Of a DNA stretch of 64,000 nt, positions 1 to 9,562 are shown in pieces. Both the position numbers and the translations under genes were made by a program. Every line of letters starts with the position of its first letter. Position 1 is the first letter of the stretch. Source of the DNA: Saccharopolyspora shandongensis (GTDB taxonomy: Bacteria > Actinomycetota > Actinomycetes > Mycobacteriales > Pseudonocardiaceae); the NCBI RefSeq assembly GCF_900106995.1, contig NZ_FNOK01000009.1:124001-188000 (forward strand), written 5' to 3'. The notes below the pieces were generated by a model, which had not been told where the DNA came from, made no database searches, and saw only the letters and a program-made list of their open reading frames with translations.

Positions 1-513
1 GCGGGCGTCCAGCAGCGTGCCTTCCCTGGCGAGCCGGGCGGCGGCGTCCGCGTCCACCACCGGCATCGAGCCCGGCCGGACCCGGAAGTCGCCCGCCGCG
101 GGCTGCGGCAGGTCCGTCGTGGTGGGCTGCCCCGCCGCCGCCCAGGCCGCGTAGCCGCCGTCGAGCACCGCCACCGACTCGTGCCCCACCCAGCGCAGCA
201 GCCACCAGGCGCGGGCCGCGACCGAACCGTTGTCCGCGTCGTAGACGACCACCGGGCGCTCGGCGTCGACGCCGGCCCGCCGGAACACCACCTCCAGATC
301 GGCCGGGTCGGGCAGGGGATGGCGCCCCGCCGGGCCCGGTTCGGCCGCAAGCTCGGCGTCCAGATCGACGAACACCGCACCGGGCAGATGCCCCTTCTCG
401 TAGTCCTCCCGGCCCGGCGGCCCGAGCAGCGACCACCGGACGTCGAGGAGCGTCGGGGGCGGCTGCCGCCGCAACGCGGCCATGAGATCATCAGTACTGA
501 TCAAAGGATGCAT
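1..513 (-). CDS. Sulfurtransferase (rhodanese / 3-mercaptopyruvate type), 3' end outside window
   Basis: The minus-strand frame opens at ATG 513 and runs off the window edge, giving 171 N-terminal residues. It begins MHPLISTDDLMAAL, then LLDVRW and EKGHLPGAVFVDLD, the usual opening of tandem rhodanese proteins. VVVYDADNGSVAARAWWLL and a following VLDGGYAAW complete the inactive N-terminal rhodanese domain. The catalytic Cys belongs to the second domain and is not visible, so thiosulfate cannot be told from mercaptopyruvate as sulfur donor. The gene is divergent from ideR across about 120 bp. An internal ATG at 483 is a possible later start. Family is confident, substrate is not. Confidence 0.85.
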   Translation of the reverse strand, partial: MHPLISTDDLMAALRRQPPPTLLDVRWSLLGPPGREDYEKGHLPGAVFVDLDAELAAEPGPAGRHPLPDPADLEVVFRRAGVDAERPVVVYDADNGSVAARAWWLLRWVGHESVAVLDGGYAAWAAAGQPTTTDLPQPAAGDFRVRPGSMPVVDADAAARLAREGTLLDAR

Positions 514-635
514 GACGGCCCTTTCGTAGCCCGGCGACGAGGTCTGTCGGAAATCCTGGAAGTCAACTCCCGGACCACTGACCGCTGTCGCCCGGGGCGA
601 CTAGCATCGTGGTTGGGACTGAATGGGGAGCCGAC

Positions 636-1331
636 GTGAACGATCTCATCGATACCACTGAGATGTACCTCCGCACCATCTACGACCTCGAAGAAGAGGG
701 CGTGGTTCCGCTCCGGGCCCGCATCGCCGAACGGTTGGAGCAGAGCGGCCCCACGGTGAGCCAGACGGTCGCCCGCATGGAACGCGACGGGCTGCTGACC
801 GTCGCCGAGGACCGCCACCTCGAACTCACCAAGGCCGGCCGCGCCCGCGCGATCAGCGTAATGCGCAAGCACCGCCTCGCCGAACGGCTTCTCGTCGACG
901 TGATCGGCCTCGAGTGGGAGCACGTCCACAATGAAGCGTGCCGCTGGGAGCACGTGATGAGCGAAGCCGTCGAGCGCAAGCTCGTCAAGCTGCTCGGTGG
1001 CCCCACCACCTCGCCCTACGGCAACCCGATCCCGGGGCTCGACGAGCTCGGCGTGGACCACGTCGAGGCGCCGGCCGACGGCGACCTGCAGCGGGTCGAC
1101 GAGATCGCCCGCAACGGCGGGGGTCGCGCCGTCATCCGTCGCATCGCCGAGCACGTCCAGCTCGACCCCGACCTGATGACCGAACTGAAGGATGTCGGCG
1201 TCGTGCCGGGCAACGAGGTGGAGATCATGTCCGTGGTCGGGCCGAACAAGCCGATCGAGGTCCGCGGCCAGAACGGCAGCACCGAGTTGTCGGTCGGCAT
1301 CGCGCACGCGGTCATGGTGCGTACCAAGTGA
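636..1331 (+). CDS. ideR: Iron-dependent repressor IdeR (DtxR family)
   Basis: This 231-residue protein is the Fe(II)-dependent repressor of iron uptake and storage genes. The GTG at 636 follows GGGGAG and restores canonical DtxR numbering. Metal ligands then fall at Met10, His79, Glu83 and His98 (ancillary site) and Cys102, Glu105 and His106 (primary site). The N-terminal winged helix covers about residues 1-70, followed by the dimerisation domain. The C-terminal SH3-like domain includes VGVVPGNEVEIMSVVGPNKPIEV. An in-frame upstream ATG at 609 would break the ligand numbering and is rejected. The stop overlaps the galK start (GTGA), implying translational coupling. Confidence 0.97.
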   Translation: MNDLIDTTEMYLRTIYDLEEEGVVPLRARIAERLEQSGPTVSQTVARMERDGLLTVAEDRHLELTKAGRARAISVMRKHRLAERLLVDVIGLEWEHVHNEACRWEHVMSEAVERKLVKLLGGPTTSPYGNPIPGLDELGVDHVEAPADGDLQRVDEIARNGGGRAVIRRIAEHVQLDPDLMTELKDVGVVPGNEVEIMSVVGPNKPIEVRGQNGSTELSVGIAHAVMVRTK

Positions 1332-2506
1332 ATCCAGCGGACCGCGCGGCGGCGTTGTTCGCCGACGAGCACGGCAGCGCGGCGAGCGCGGTCTGGTCCG
1401 CTCCTGGGCGAGTGAACCTGATCGGGGAGCACACCGACTACAATGACGGGTTCGTGCTCCCCTTCGCCCTGCCGCACCGCACCGCCGTCGCGATCCGTCC
1501 CCGTCCCGACCGGCTGCTCTCCGTCGGCACCCTCGGCAGCGACGGTCGAGTGCACCGCGCGCCCGTCGTGTCGATCGACGAGCTGAGCCCTGGCACCACC
1601 ACCGGCTGGGTCGCTTACCCGGCCGGTGTCGCATGGGCCCTGCGCGAGGCCGGGTTCCCGCTCGGCGGCGCCGACCTGGTTATCGTCGGCGAGGTGCCGA
1701 CCGGTGCCGGCCTGTCCTCCTCCCACGCCCTGGAATGCGCGGTGGCGCTGGCGCTGCTCGACACCGCGCAGCTGGCGCCCGGCGAGCCGAACGCCCCGAG
1801 CCTGGGCGAGATCGCGCGCCTGGTGCAGCGTGCGGAGAACGACTTCGCCGGGGCGCCGACCGGCCTGCTCGACCAGACCGCGTCGCTGGCCTGCACCGCG
1901 GAACACGCGCTGTTCTACGACGTCCGGTCCGGCGACTCCGAGCAGATCCCGTTCGATCCCCGCAGCGCCGGCCTGGAGCTGCTGGTGATCGACACCCGCG
2001 TGAAGCACTCGCACAGCGAGTCCGGTTACGGACAACGGCGGCAGGGCTGCGAACGGGCGGCGGAGCTGCTCGGGATCAAAGCACTTCGCGACGTACCTGG
2101 CGATGACCTCGCGACGACCCTGCCGAAGCTTCCGGAAGAACTCCGACCGCTTGTCCGGCACATCGTCACCGAGAACGGCCGGGTGCTGGCCACTGTGGAC
2201 GAGCTCCGCGCCGGGCGGTACGCGGAGATCGGCCCGCTGCTGATCGCCTCCCACACCAGCCTCCGCGACGACTACCGGGTTTCCAGTCCCGAGCTGGACC
2301 TCGTGGTGGACAGCGCGTTGGCCGCCGGTGCGCTGGGCTCCCGGATGATCGGCGGCGGCTTCGGGGGCTCGGCGATCGCGCTGGTGCGGCTCGACGACAG
2401 GCACCGCATCGAGCGAGCCGTCCAGGACGCCTTCGAGGGCCGACACCTCGCGGCGCCCCGTTTGTTCACAGCGGTACCCTCCGCCGGTGCGGGGCGGGAC
2501 CGGTGA
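1328..2506 (+). CDS. galK: Galactokinase
   Basis: GalK phosphorylates galactose with ATP at the head of the Leloir pathway. The 392-residue product carries the galactokinase signature GRVNLIGEHTDY at residues 27-38. The GHMP ATP-binding motif PTGAGLSSSHALE lies near residue 125; His replaces the more usual Ala after SSS. The C-terminal GHMP motif is MIGGGFGGSAI. The GTG start at 1328 overlaps the ideR stop by four bases, so galK is co-translated with an iron regulator. galE follows 72 bp downstream on the same strand, giving a short galactose unit. No galT is seen in the window. Confidence 0.95.
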   Translation: MNPADRAAALFADEHGSAASAVWSAPGRVNLIGEHTDYNDGFVLPFALPHRTAVAIRPRPDRLLSVGTLGSDGRVHRAPVVSIDELSPGTTTGWVAYPAGVAWALREAGFPLGGADLVIVGEVPTGAGLSSSHALECAVALALLDTAQLAPGEPNAPSLGEIARLVQRAENDFAGAPTGLLDQTASLACTAEHALFYDVRSGDSEQIPFDPRSAGLELLVIDTRVKHSHSESGYGQRRQGCERAAELLGIKALRDVPGDDLATTLPKLPEELRPLVRHIVTENGRVLATVDELRAGRYAEIGPLLIASHTSLRDDYRVSSPELDLVVDSALAAGALGSRMIGGGFGGSAIALVRLDDRHRIERAVQDAFEGRHLAAPRLFTAVPSAGAGRDR

Positions 2507-2578
2507 CCACCGGGCGACCGCTCCCGCCTGCCGGTTGACGGCGCCCTCAGAAGATCTCCCACGGAAGGCAGTACGCAG

Positions 2579-3541
2579 GTGAAGCTCCTCGTCACAGGCG
2601 GCGCAGGCTACGTCGGAAGCGTGTGCGCGGCACGTCTGGTGGAAGCCGGCCACGAGGTCGTCGTGGTCGACGACCTGTCCACCGGGCACGCCGACGCGAT
2701 TCCGGACGGCTGCAAGTTCGTCGAGGCCGACGTCTCGACGGCGGCGAGCGAGCTGCTCTCGGAGCCGTTCGACGGCGTGCTGCACTTCGCGGCGAAGTCG
2801 CTGGTCGGCGAATCCATGCAGGATCCGCAGAAGTACTGGCAGGGCAACGTGGTCACCTCGCTGCGGCTGCTGGACGCGATGCGCGAGCACGGCACGCCCC
2901 GGCTGGTGTTCTCCTCCACCGCCGCGACCTACGGCGAGCCGGAGGTCACGCCGATCACCGAGGACACCGCGACGCGCCCGACGAACACCTACGGCGCGAC
3001 GAAGCTGGCGATCGACCACGCGATCACGTCCTACGCCGCCGCCCACGGCATCGGCGCGGTCAGCCTGCGGTACTTCAACGTCGCCGGCGCGCACGGCGCG
3101 TTCGGCGAGCGGCACACGGTCGAGACGCACCTGATCCCGATCGTGCTGCAGGTCGCGCTCGGCCAGCGCGAGCAGGTGCAGATCTTCGGCGAGGACTGGC
3201 CCACCGCCGACGGCACCTGCATCCGCGACTACATCCACGTCACAGACCTCGCCGACGCCCACCTGCTGGCGCTGGAGAGCGCCGCCCCGGGCCAGCACCG
3301 GATCTACAACCTCGGCAACGGCACCGGCTTCTCCGTCAAGCAGGTGATCGACACCTGCCGCGAGGTGACCGGCCACCCGATCCCGGCGAAGGTCGCGCCG
3401 CGCCGGGCCGGTGACCCGGCGACCCTGGTGGCGTCGAGCCAGCGCGCGCGGGAAGAACTGGGCTGGACGCCGCAGCGCGCCGACCTCGAGGTGATCGTGC
3501 GGGACGCTTGGGAGTTCACCCGGCAGCGCCAGGGATCCTGA
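2579..3541 (+). CDS. galE: UDP-glucose 4-epimerase
   Basis: GalE interconverts UDP-galactose and UDP-glucose using bound NAD. The 320-residue protein has the Rossmann motif GGAGYVG at residues 7-13, a catalytic YGATK (YxxxK) near residue 140, and the GalE-specific [10 protein letters not shown] stretch. Start is GTG 2579 with GGAAGG upstream. It lies downstream of galK and could share its transcript. GalE near ideR is also seen in Mycobacterium, which supports the conserved neighbourhood. It ends 44 bp from the convergent DUF4192 gene. Confidence 0.95.
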   Translation: MKLLVTGGAGYVGSVCAARLVEAGHEVVVVDDLSTGHADAIPDGCKFVEADVSTAASELLSEPFDGVLHFAAKSLVGESMQDPQKYWQGNVVTSLRLLDAMREHGTPRLVFSSTAATYGEPEVTPITEDTATRPTNTYGATKLAIDHAITSYAAAHGIGAVSLRYFNVAGAHGAFGERHTVETHLIPIVLQVALGQREQVQIFGEDWPTADGTCIRDYIHVTDLADAHLLALESAAPGQHRIYNLGNGTGFSVKQVIDTCREVTGHPIPAKVAPRRAGDPATLVASSQRAREELGWTPQRADLEVIVRDAWEFTRQRQGS

Positions 3542-3585
3542 ACGCCGCCAAGGCATTTCGCTTCGGATCGTCTCGTCGTGATTCA

Positions 3586-4695
3586 TCACCAGGCTCCGTC
3601 CTCTTCGAGCATGATCTGGGCGTCTTCGGCGGCGTCGCGGGCGATGACCGCCAGGTCGGCCGGTGAGATGCCGGCTTCGATGGCCTGCCGCAGCAGGATG
3701 CCGAGCCGGTGGTCGGGTTGGGCTCGCTCGATTCGCTCCAGTGCGGCGCTGGCCAGCACCCCTTCGCCCCGCAGGTAGGCGGAGAACGCCAGCAGCGCGG
3801 CGACCTCGGGCAGTTCTGGGTCAGGGGCCTTGCGGACCAGGGTCAGCCACAGCTCTTCGGCTGCCCTGGCCGCATCGCCCAGCGCGGTGCCCAGGGCTAC
3901 GTCGCGGACCCTGGTGTCGGACACCGCGACCAGCACACGCAGCAGGTCGTCCTCGGTGAGCGCGGCACCGCTGCCGACGCGTTCGATGGCCGCGAAGACG
4001 GTCCGGACGTCGCGGGCGACCTTCCCCGGGTCGTAGCCCTCGGCGCGTTCCTCGGCCAGCAGGTCGAGCTTCGCCGACCAGCGCGCCAATGCTTCGTCGG
4101 ACTCCGGCGCGACGAGCGTCCGCAGCTCATCGCGGCTGCCGAAGGTCACCGCCCCCTCCGCGGCCAGCGCCGCGCCGACCGCTGAACCCCGCGGATCGGC
4201 GATCACTCCGGAGCACCCGGGATCGGCGTAGCACTCCCACTCGGCACCGGCTCGGATCTCCGGCACCCACAAGGCGTGGGCCGTCACGACCCCGGCGCGG
4301 TGGAACGCGTCTCGGATCACTTCGATCAGGTCGGCGTGCGGCGCACCGATATCACGATCATCCACTGTGGAGCGTTCGAGACTCTGACATCGCCCGGCAC
4401 AGGCGTCGCCGCAGGCTGCGCTGCTGGTTTTCTCCCCAACGACGACCAGGATCACGGCTTCGATCTGCCGGTGGCCCAACGGGCCGTCGAGCAGGTGCTC
4501 ACCGAAGCCGCAAACACCCATCGGGCATGGCAGGTCGGTGCGCAGCGTCACGCCGAACGTCGGCGTTTCCGCCAAGTCGTACAGGGTCAGCACGACCAGC
4601 GAATGCGTCGGGTGGAACCCGAGCATGTGCGGTACGGCGGCGATCAGGTCGGCGGGTTCGGTCAGTGAGATGGTGGCGTTGAGTCGTGTTGTCAT
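3586..4695 (-). CDS. DUF4192 domain protein
   Basis: This 369-residue protein begins MTTRLNATISLTEPADLIAAVPHMLGFHPTHSLVVLTL, a characteristic start of actinobacterial DUF4192 proteins. The family is of unknown function. ATG 4695 is preferred over an upstream in-frame GTG at 4737 because similarity starts there. The C-terminal half is helical (ELWLTLVRKAPDPELPEVAALLAFSAYLRGEGVLASAALERIERAQP) and resembles a short TPR-like repeat region. There is no signal peptide. Convergent with galE and apparently monocistronic. Confidence 0.85.
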   Translation of the reverse strand: MTTRLNATISLTEPADLIAAVPHMLGFHPTHSLVVLTLYDLAETPTFGVTLRTDLPCPMGVCGFGEHLLDGPLGHRQIEAVILVVVGEKTSSAACGDACAGRCQSLERSTVDDRDIGAPHADLIEVIRDAFHRAGVVTAHALWVPEIRAGAEWECYADPGCSGVIADPRGSAVGAALAAEGAVTFGSRDELRTLVAPESDEALARWSAKLDLLAEERAEGYDPGKVARDVRTVFAAIERVGSGAALTEDDLLRVLVAVSDTRVRDVALGTALGDAARAAEELWLTLVRKAPDPELPEVAALLAFSAYLRGEGVLASAALERIERAQPDHRLGILLRQAIEAGISPADLAVIARDAAEDAQIMLEEDGAW

Positions 4696-4897
4696 GCCAC
4701 AACGATCGACGCCGAACCCGCGTCGGCGAAAGGGCATTTTCGGAATCTGTGGACAGATCCGTCCGTTGTGGACAACTCATCCGACGAAGGCTGAGATATC
4801 CACTATGGAGTGACGATCGGTCGGGCCAATCGCGTCACCACTTCGACGCTAACTCTCCGTTTCCACGTCTCAATCGCGAATCTTCGTCGTGGTCGGC

Positions 4898-6679
4898 CTA
4901 CTCGACGGGCCCGACGATCGGCAGCCGGAACCGCGTGCGGGACAGGTCGAGTTCCAGCCCGGCACCCGGCTTCGGGCGCAACGTGAAGTCGTGGTCGCTG
5001 GACAGCACGACGATCCCGAGCCGGTGCCCCGGCGCGAACACGTAGTCGTCGGGCTGCATCGCCACGTTGATCGAGTAGTTCTTCCCCGGCTCGATCGGCG
5101 ACGTCCGGTCGATCGAGTGCCGGTTCTGCGGATCCGCCCAGCCCCGGGTGACCACCGTGACCGCGCCGTCCGGCGCCTGGTCCACCAGCAGCGCCGTCAC
5201 GTTGGCGGCCGGCCGGTCGAAGGTCAATGCCAGTTCGGCCCGGACCGTGCCGCTGACCCGGGCCGGAGCCGCCAACGGGGCGCCGAAGTAGGCGAGCCGG
5301 TTCGGCGAACTCGGGGCCGCCGCGAGGTCTTCCGCCAGCCGGCCCGCGTCGTCGTGCAACGACTCCGACACCCGGCCCGGAACCCGCGCGGCAGTGAGCC
5401 CGCCTCGCTCGGGGCCGCCCGGGGTGGGCCGCAAGGTCGCCTCACGGGCATCCGGCGCGGGCCACTCGGCCTCCTCGGTCCAGCTGCCGTCCTCCCGCTG
5501 CACGGTGGCCCTCGGCTCGCCCTCGACGCCGTTGGGCAAGTCGTACAGGTACCGGGTGAACCACCGGTTCAACGTGCGCAGCCACTCCTGCTCCCGCAGC
5601 CGGAGCGGGTCGGTGTGCCCCGACTGGTGCCACCAGATCTTGTGCGGCACGTCTTGCTCCCGCAGCGCCGCGTACCACTGCGCGGCCTGCCGGGTCTTGA
5701 CGTTCCAGTCGTTGAGCCCGTGCACGGACAGCACCGCGGCGTGGACCTTGTCGACGTCGTCGAGGTAGTTCCGCTCGTCCCAGAACGGGCTGTAGTCGCC
5801 GGTGATCCGGTCCTGTTCCGCCGTGAGCTGATCGAGCACCGTCCGGCACGGCTCCCGGTCCGCGCGGGTGTGCACGTACTTGGCCAGCACGTCCGCGTCC
5901 TCGCCCTGGAAACCGCCGGGCGCCACGACCGCCCCGTCGGAGCGGTAGTAGTCGTACCAGTTCGAGATCGCGCCGATCGGCACGATCGCTTCCAGTCCTT
6001 CGACGCCAGTGCTGGCCACCGCGTTCGGCAGGGTTCCGTTGTAGGAGACGCCCATCATGCCGACCTTGCCGGTCGTCCAGGCCGCCTCGGCCGGCGCGCC
6101 GGAGGCGTCATGCCCGGGCGCGCGGGAGTTCAGCCAGTCGACCACCGACTTAGCGCCGATCGTCTCGTTCTCGGCACCGGTGGTCGGGCAACCGGTGGAC
6201 AGCCCGGTGCCCAGCGATTCCCCGTACACCACCGCATATCCCCTGGCCAGCAGGTATTCCTCGTAGGCCCAGCTGATGTCGGCGGCCGCCGCGATCCGCT
6301 CGTCGCCGCCGGCGGTGCGGATGGTCCGGTTGCCCGGCTTCTCGGGCACGTGCAGCTCGGTGTCGACGTTGTGGTTCGGGACGTCGTTCCCGCCGGAGAA
6401 GTACGGACTTGCCTGGTAGACGACCGGAACCCGCAGGCCCTGCTGGGTTTCCTTCGGCCGCACCACCTGGACGTGCACCACGTCGTCCTGCCCGTCGCGG
6501 TCGCTGTCCACCGGCGCGGTCACGAACAGGTCCTCGCGCACCGCCTGCGCCGGGTCGAACACCGGTTGTGCTTCGCCGTCCTGGAACACCGGACCCTGCG
6601 GTGGTTCCGCGAGAGCCGGCATCCCGGTGAGCGGCAGGACGCAAACCGCCGCCAGCAGACCCATCCGAACGCGTCGCAT
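4898..6679 (-). CDS. Secreted CocE/NonD-type serine hydrolase (Xaa-Pro dipeptidyl-peptidase, S15-like)
   Basis: This 593-residue exported alpha/beta hydrolase starts at ATG 6679 after GGGAG. The Sec signal is MRRVRMGLLAAVCVLPLTG with likely cleavage after ALA. The nucleophile elbow is GMMGVSYNGT, followed by an insertion with NWYDYYRSDGAV as in S15 peptidases. HGLNDWNVKTRQA supplies the Asp region and HQSGHTDP the probable catalytic His. The C-terminal beta-sandwich (DUF4987/X-Pro C-terminal type) ends in GLELDLSRTRFRLP. Known relatives cleave Xaa-Pro dipeptides or hydrolyse esters and antibiotics; the substrate here is unknown. Divergent from the 6838 gene. Confidence 0.87.
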   Translation of the reverse strand: MRRVRMGLLAAVCVLPLTGMPALAEPPQGPVFQDGEAQPVFDPAQAVREDLFVTAPVDSDRDGQDDVVHVQVVRPKETQQGLRVPVVYQASPYFSGGNDVPNHNVDTELHVPEKPGNRTIRTAGGDERIAAAADISWAYEEYLLARGYAVVYGESLGTGLSTGCPTTGAENETIGAKSVVDWLNSRAPGHDASGAPAEAAWTTGKVGMMGVSYNGTLPNAVASTGVEGLEAIVPIGAISNWYDYYRSDGAVVAPGGFQGEDADVLAKYVHTRADREPCRTVLDQLTAEQDRITGDYSPFWDERNYLDDVDKVHAAVLSVHGLNDWNVKTRQAAQWYAALREQDVPHKIWWHQSGHTDPLRLREQEWLRTLNRWFTRYLYDLPNGVEGEPRATVQREDGSWTEEAEWPAPDAREATLRPTPGGPERGGLTAARVPGRVSESLHDDAGRLAEDLAAAPSSPNRLAYFGAPLAAPARVSGTVRAELALTFDRPAANVTALLVDQAPDGAVTVVTRGWADPQNRHSIDRTSPIEPGKNYSINVAMQPDDYVFAPGHRLGIVVLSSDHDFTLRPKPGAGLELDLSRTRFRLPIVGPVE

Positions 6680-6837
6680 GCAGGCTCCCGGGGACCGAAG
6701 GGACATCGACACCAGCACTTTTCTTACAGCGGAACGCGAAGTCAAACACTCCCTCGGCGGGTTTACGCCAGAACCCACCGCGTGCCGCCCAGTAGAGTCG
6801 GAGCAGGGAGCCGGAACCGAACCCGCGAGGAGCGAGC

Positions 6838-7137
6838 ATGTCCATTCCGTCCAGCCTGTTGACCTCGGCCGGGTTGATCGGCGGCTTCGCGGTCGCCCGC
6901 GCGACCAAGCACCGGCACTGGGGCGGCGTGGTGGCCGCGGGCGCCGGGCTGGGCGCGATGGAGGTGTGCCGCCGCCGGACCGGAGTGGCGCCGGCCCTCG
7001 CGCTGGGCGCCACCTACACGGCGGCGTTGGCCGGCTCGCACCCGCTGGCCAAGAAGGTCGGTGCCTGGCCGTCGGTGTTCGCCGTCACCGGCGCCACGGC
7101 CGTCGCCGCTCACCTGCTGGCAAAGCGCCGCGGGTGA
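6838..7137 (+). CDS. Small membrane protein, function unknown
   Basis: This 99-residue protein follows a clear GAGGAG site. It contains about three hydrophobic segments (SLLTSAGLIGGFAVARA; WGGVVAAGAGLGAM; ALALGATYTAALAG and VFAVTGATAVAAHLL) separated by basic loops, and ends in KRRG. No known domain is recognised. Its last 53 bp overlap the 3' end of the convergent frameshifted membrane gene, so the two transcripts are antisense to each other there. Codon use is normal for this genome. Confidence 0.7.
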   Translation: MSIPSSLLTSAGLIGGFAVARATKHRHWGGVVAAGAGLGAMEVCRRRTGVAPALALGATYTAALAGSHPLAKKVGAWPSVFAVTGATAVAAHLLAKRRG

Positions 7138-7491
7138 GCACCAGCAGCAGCACCGGGATCGCCACGATCATGCCGAGCACCGCCCCCGCGGTGTGCGCCG
7201 GATGCGCGGTGTGGAACGCCAGGTGCGGAACCGCCCAGACGAGGTTCAACGTCAACGCGACGTAGACCAGCGTCCGTTCCAGGAACACCGCACCCGCGCC
7301 GAGCACCACGGCCATGGCGAGGTTCACCGCGCCGGAATCGCGGAAGAGGTGCTCGTCGAACGGCGGGTAATCGCGCACTGTCGGCACCCGGCCGTAGAAC
7401 GAGTACGGGACAGCAACGTCCAGGAATCCACTGCGACGTGCACGAACGTCAGGAAGACCAGTCCTGCCCGCAGCCAGGCTCGCACCGTCAC
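7085..7491 (-). pseudogene. Frameshifted four-helix membrane protein gene
   Basis: Two adjacent minus-strand frames together give one membrane protein. GTG 7491 (overlapping the previous stop as GTGA) begins VTVRAWLRAGLVFLTFVHVAVDSWTLLS. That frame then leaves the hydrophobic pattern. The neighbouring frame continues PYSFYGRVPTVRDYPPFDEHLFRDSGAVNLAMAVVLG and three more membrane segments to the stop at 7085. Adding one C at the GGG run at 7407-7409 would restore SWTLLS-PYSFYG. Related actinobacterial proteins read W-x-LF-x-P-x-SFY without a break, as far as I recall. This is a real one-base loss or a sequencing error. The function of the intact protein is unknown. Confidence 0.75.
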
Positions 7492-8243
7492 CGCCCGGCC
7501 AGGAAGTCGTCGAAGGTGATGCGGCCAACGGCGTTGTCCGGGGCGAGGTGACCGCCGCGGCGGCAGGCGGCGAACGCCGCGATCGGCAACCTCACCGGCA
7601 GCAGGATTCGGCGCCGCCCGGTCGAATCCAGGTAGGCCCGCGCCAGGTCTCGGTGGCTGCGGACCTCCGGCCCACCCATATCCGCTACCCGACCGGCCGG
7701 TGATCCGGCGGCGAGCTCGGCCAGGCGCTCCGCGACGTCGCGGACGTCGATGGGCTGGAAGCTCACCCCGGCGAGCGCCGCGACCACCGGGGACCGGCGC
7801 TGCGCCGAGGTGATGCGGGCGATCAGGCCGTGGAACTGGGTGGTCCGCAGGATCGTCCACGGCAGCCCCGAAGCCGCCACCAGCTCTTCCGCTTCGAGCT
7901 TGGCGCGGTAGTACGGGATCGGCACCTGGTCCACGCCGACGATCGAGATGTAGACCAGGTGCGGGACGCCGTTGCGGCGCGCGGCATCGATCAGACGTTG
8001 AGTGGCCGCCACGTCCTTGCGCCCCAGCGTGGTGGCGCAGTGCACGATCGCGTCCACTTCGGACGTCGCCGCGTCGATGCCCGCGCCCGTGCGCAAATCC
8101 CCGGTCACCCATCCGTGCTGGACGTTCGCGGGGCGCGGGCCGCGGCTGAGCACCCGCACTTCGCGCCCGTCGTCGAGCAGCCGCCGCACCACTGCCCTGC
8201 CCAACGTGCCCGTACCGCCTGTCACCAGGATCGGCTTCTGCAT
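7488..8243 (-). CDS. NAD(P)-binding atypical SDR (NmrA-like)
   Basis: This 251-residue protein starts at ATG 8243 after GGAAGG. Its N terminus PILVTGGTGTLGRAVVRRLL is a TGxxGxxG dinucleotide-binding motif. DAIVHCATTLGRKDVAATQRLIDAARRNGVPHLVYISIVGVD and PYYRAKLEAEELVAASGLPWTILR are typical of NmrA/YlbE-like atypical SDRs, which often lack the YxxxK active site. It may be a redox-sensing or quinone-reductase-like protein. It is translationally coupled (GTGA) to the downstream frameshifted membrane gene, so the two formed an operon. Confidence 0.85.
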   Translation of the reverse strand: MQKPILVTGGTGTLGRAVVRRLLDDGREVRVLSRGPRPANVQHGWVTGDLRTGAGIDAATSEVDAIVHCATTLGRKDVAATQRLIDAARRNGVPHLVYISIVGVDQVPIPYYRAKLEAEELVAASGLPWTILRTTQFHGLIARITSAQRRSPVVAALAGVSFQPIDVRDVAERLAELAAGSPAGRVADMGGPEVRSHRDLARAYLDSTGRRRILLPVRLPIAAFAACRRGGHLAPDNAVGRITFDDFLAGR

Positions 8244-8413
8244 CTGCCCGTCCTTCCTGAGCTGGTCACCGGTAGGACGAGGCGGCCCTGCCGGATGTGA
8301 CAGGTCATCCGCCGGTGGGTGCCGCGGCCGTAGCCGCAGCACCCTCGCCGTCGCACGAACGCTGCGGCGAACAACCAGTTCAGAGCCGCGTGCAGCAAGA
8401 CGACTGCCCGAGG

Positions 8414-9562
8414 CTACGTCCGGGTGGTGTCGTCCCCAACCGGCGCGAGCCGCCACAACGTCGTGACTTCGGCGGCCCGAGCGGCGTGCAACGGATCGGT
8501 CGGATCCTCGGCCTTCGGATGACTCGGCCGGGCTTCCGATCTCCCGACGACGCGGAGCCCGGACCCGCTGATGGCGGTGAGCAGGTCCGCTCGGGTGCGC
8601 AGCCCGAGGCGCTCGGCGAGGTCGGAGAGGATCAGCCAAGCCTCGCCGCCCGGTTGCAGATGTTCTGGCACCCCGGCGAGGAATTCCAGGAGCATGCGGC
8701 TTCCCGGGTCGTAAACGGCGTGGTCGAGCATCGAATGGGGTTTCGCCGGCAGCCACGGCGGGTTGCAAACGACGAGTTCCGCACGCCCGGGTGGGAACAG
8801 GTCGGCCTGCAGCGGCTCGATCCGCCCAGCGAGGCCAAGACGGCCTACGTTGTCCTCGGCGCACCGGACCGCCCGCGCCGAGATGTCCGTGGCCACGACG
8901 CGTTCGACGCCGCGGCGGGCGAGCACCGCGGCCAGCACACCCGTCCCGGTGCCGATGTCGAAGGCGAGTTCCGCCGGGGGCATCGGGCTTTCGGCGACCA
9001 GGTCCACGTACTCGCTTCGGGTGGGCGCGAAAACGCCGTAGTGCGGGTGGATTCGCGCACCGAGTGCCGGCACCGGAACGCCCTTCCGGCGCCATTCGCC
9101 GGCCCCGATCACGCCGAGCAACTCCCGCAGCGGGACCACGTACGGCGTGTCCGCCGGGCCGTACGCCTCCTGGCACGCCGTCCGGACCTGCGGCGCGCCC
9201 CGCAGGTTCAACGCATGGCCGGGATCGAGTCGCACCAGAACCAGCGCCAGCGCGCGAGCTCGGCGCGCCTGCTGCTGTCGATGCAGCCGGAACGACTCGG
9301 CAGCGGACGAGCCGGTTCGCCGATTCCGGTGGAGGCGGCGCGACACGGCGCTGAGCAGTTGGCGCGCGTTGTGGAAGTCGCCGTGCCACAGCAAACCCGT
9401 TCCGCGCGAGACCAACCGGTACGCCTCGCTCGCGGGCATCCGGTCATCCGCGTCGACGATCCGTGCTGGTGGGTGGGAACCGTTCGCCGAAAGCCAGCGG
9501 AGAACACCGCTTTCGGAAACGACGTGCTGCGGGCGCGCAGCACTGCTTCGGGAAAGATTCAT
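8414..9562 (-). CDS. Class I SAM-dependent methyltransferase with NPPW motif
   Basis: This 382-residue protein has an extra N-terminal region of about 190 residues before the Rossmann methyltransferase core. Motif I is AFDIGTGTGVLAAVLA, followed by VERVVATDISARAVRCA. The catalytic-type motif VVCNPPWLP is shared by HemK/RlmG-like N-methyltransferases acting on amide or base nitrogens. Start ATG 9562 is chosen with an AGGAG-like site; longer upstream frames have no similarity. The target (protein glutamine or rRNA base) cannot be read from the sequence. It ends about 170 bp before the SDR start on the same strand. Confidence 0.83.
   Translation of the reverse strand: MNLSRSSAARPQHVVSESGVLRWLSANGSHPPARIVDADDRMPASEAYRLVSRGTGLLWHGDFHNARQLLSAVSRRLHRNRRTGSSAAESFRLHRQQQARRARALALVLVRLDPGHALNLRGAPQVRTACQEAYGPADTPYVVPLRELLGVIGAGEWRRKGVPVPALGARIHPHYGVFAPTRSEYVDLVAESPMPPAELAFDIGTGTGVLAAVLARRGVERVVATDISARAVRCAEDNVGRLGLAGRIEPLQADLFPPGRAELVVCNPPWLPAKPHSMLDHAVYDPGSRMLLEFLAGVPEHLQPGGEAWLILSDLAERLGLRTRADLLTAISGSGLRVVGRSEARPSHPKAEDPTDPLHAARAAEVTTLWRLAPVGDDTTRT

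Noticed and set aside
4889..6862. 657-codon plus-strand open frame opposite the CocE hydrolase gene
   Set aside because: Lacks motifs, while the opposite strand has a signal peptide and hydrolase motifs.
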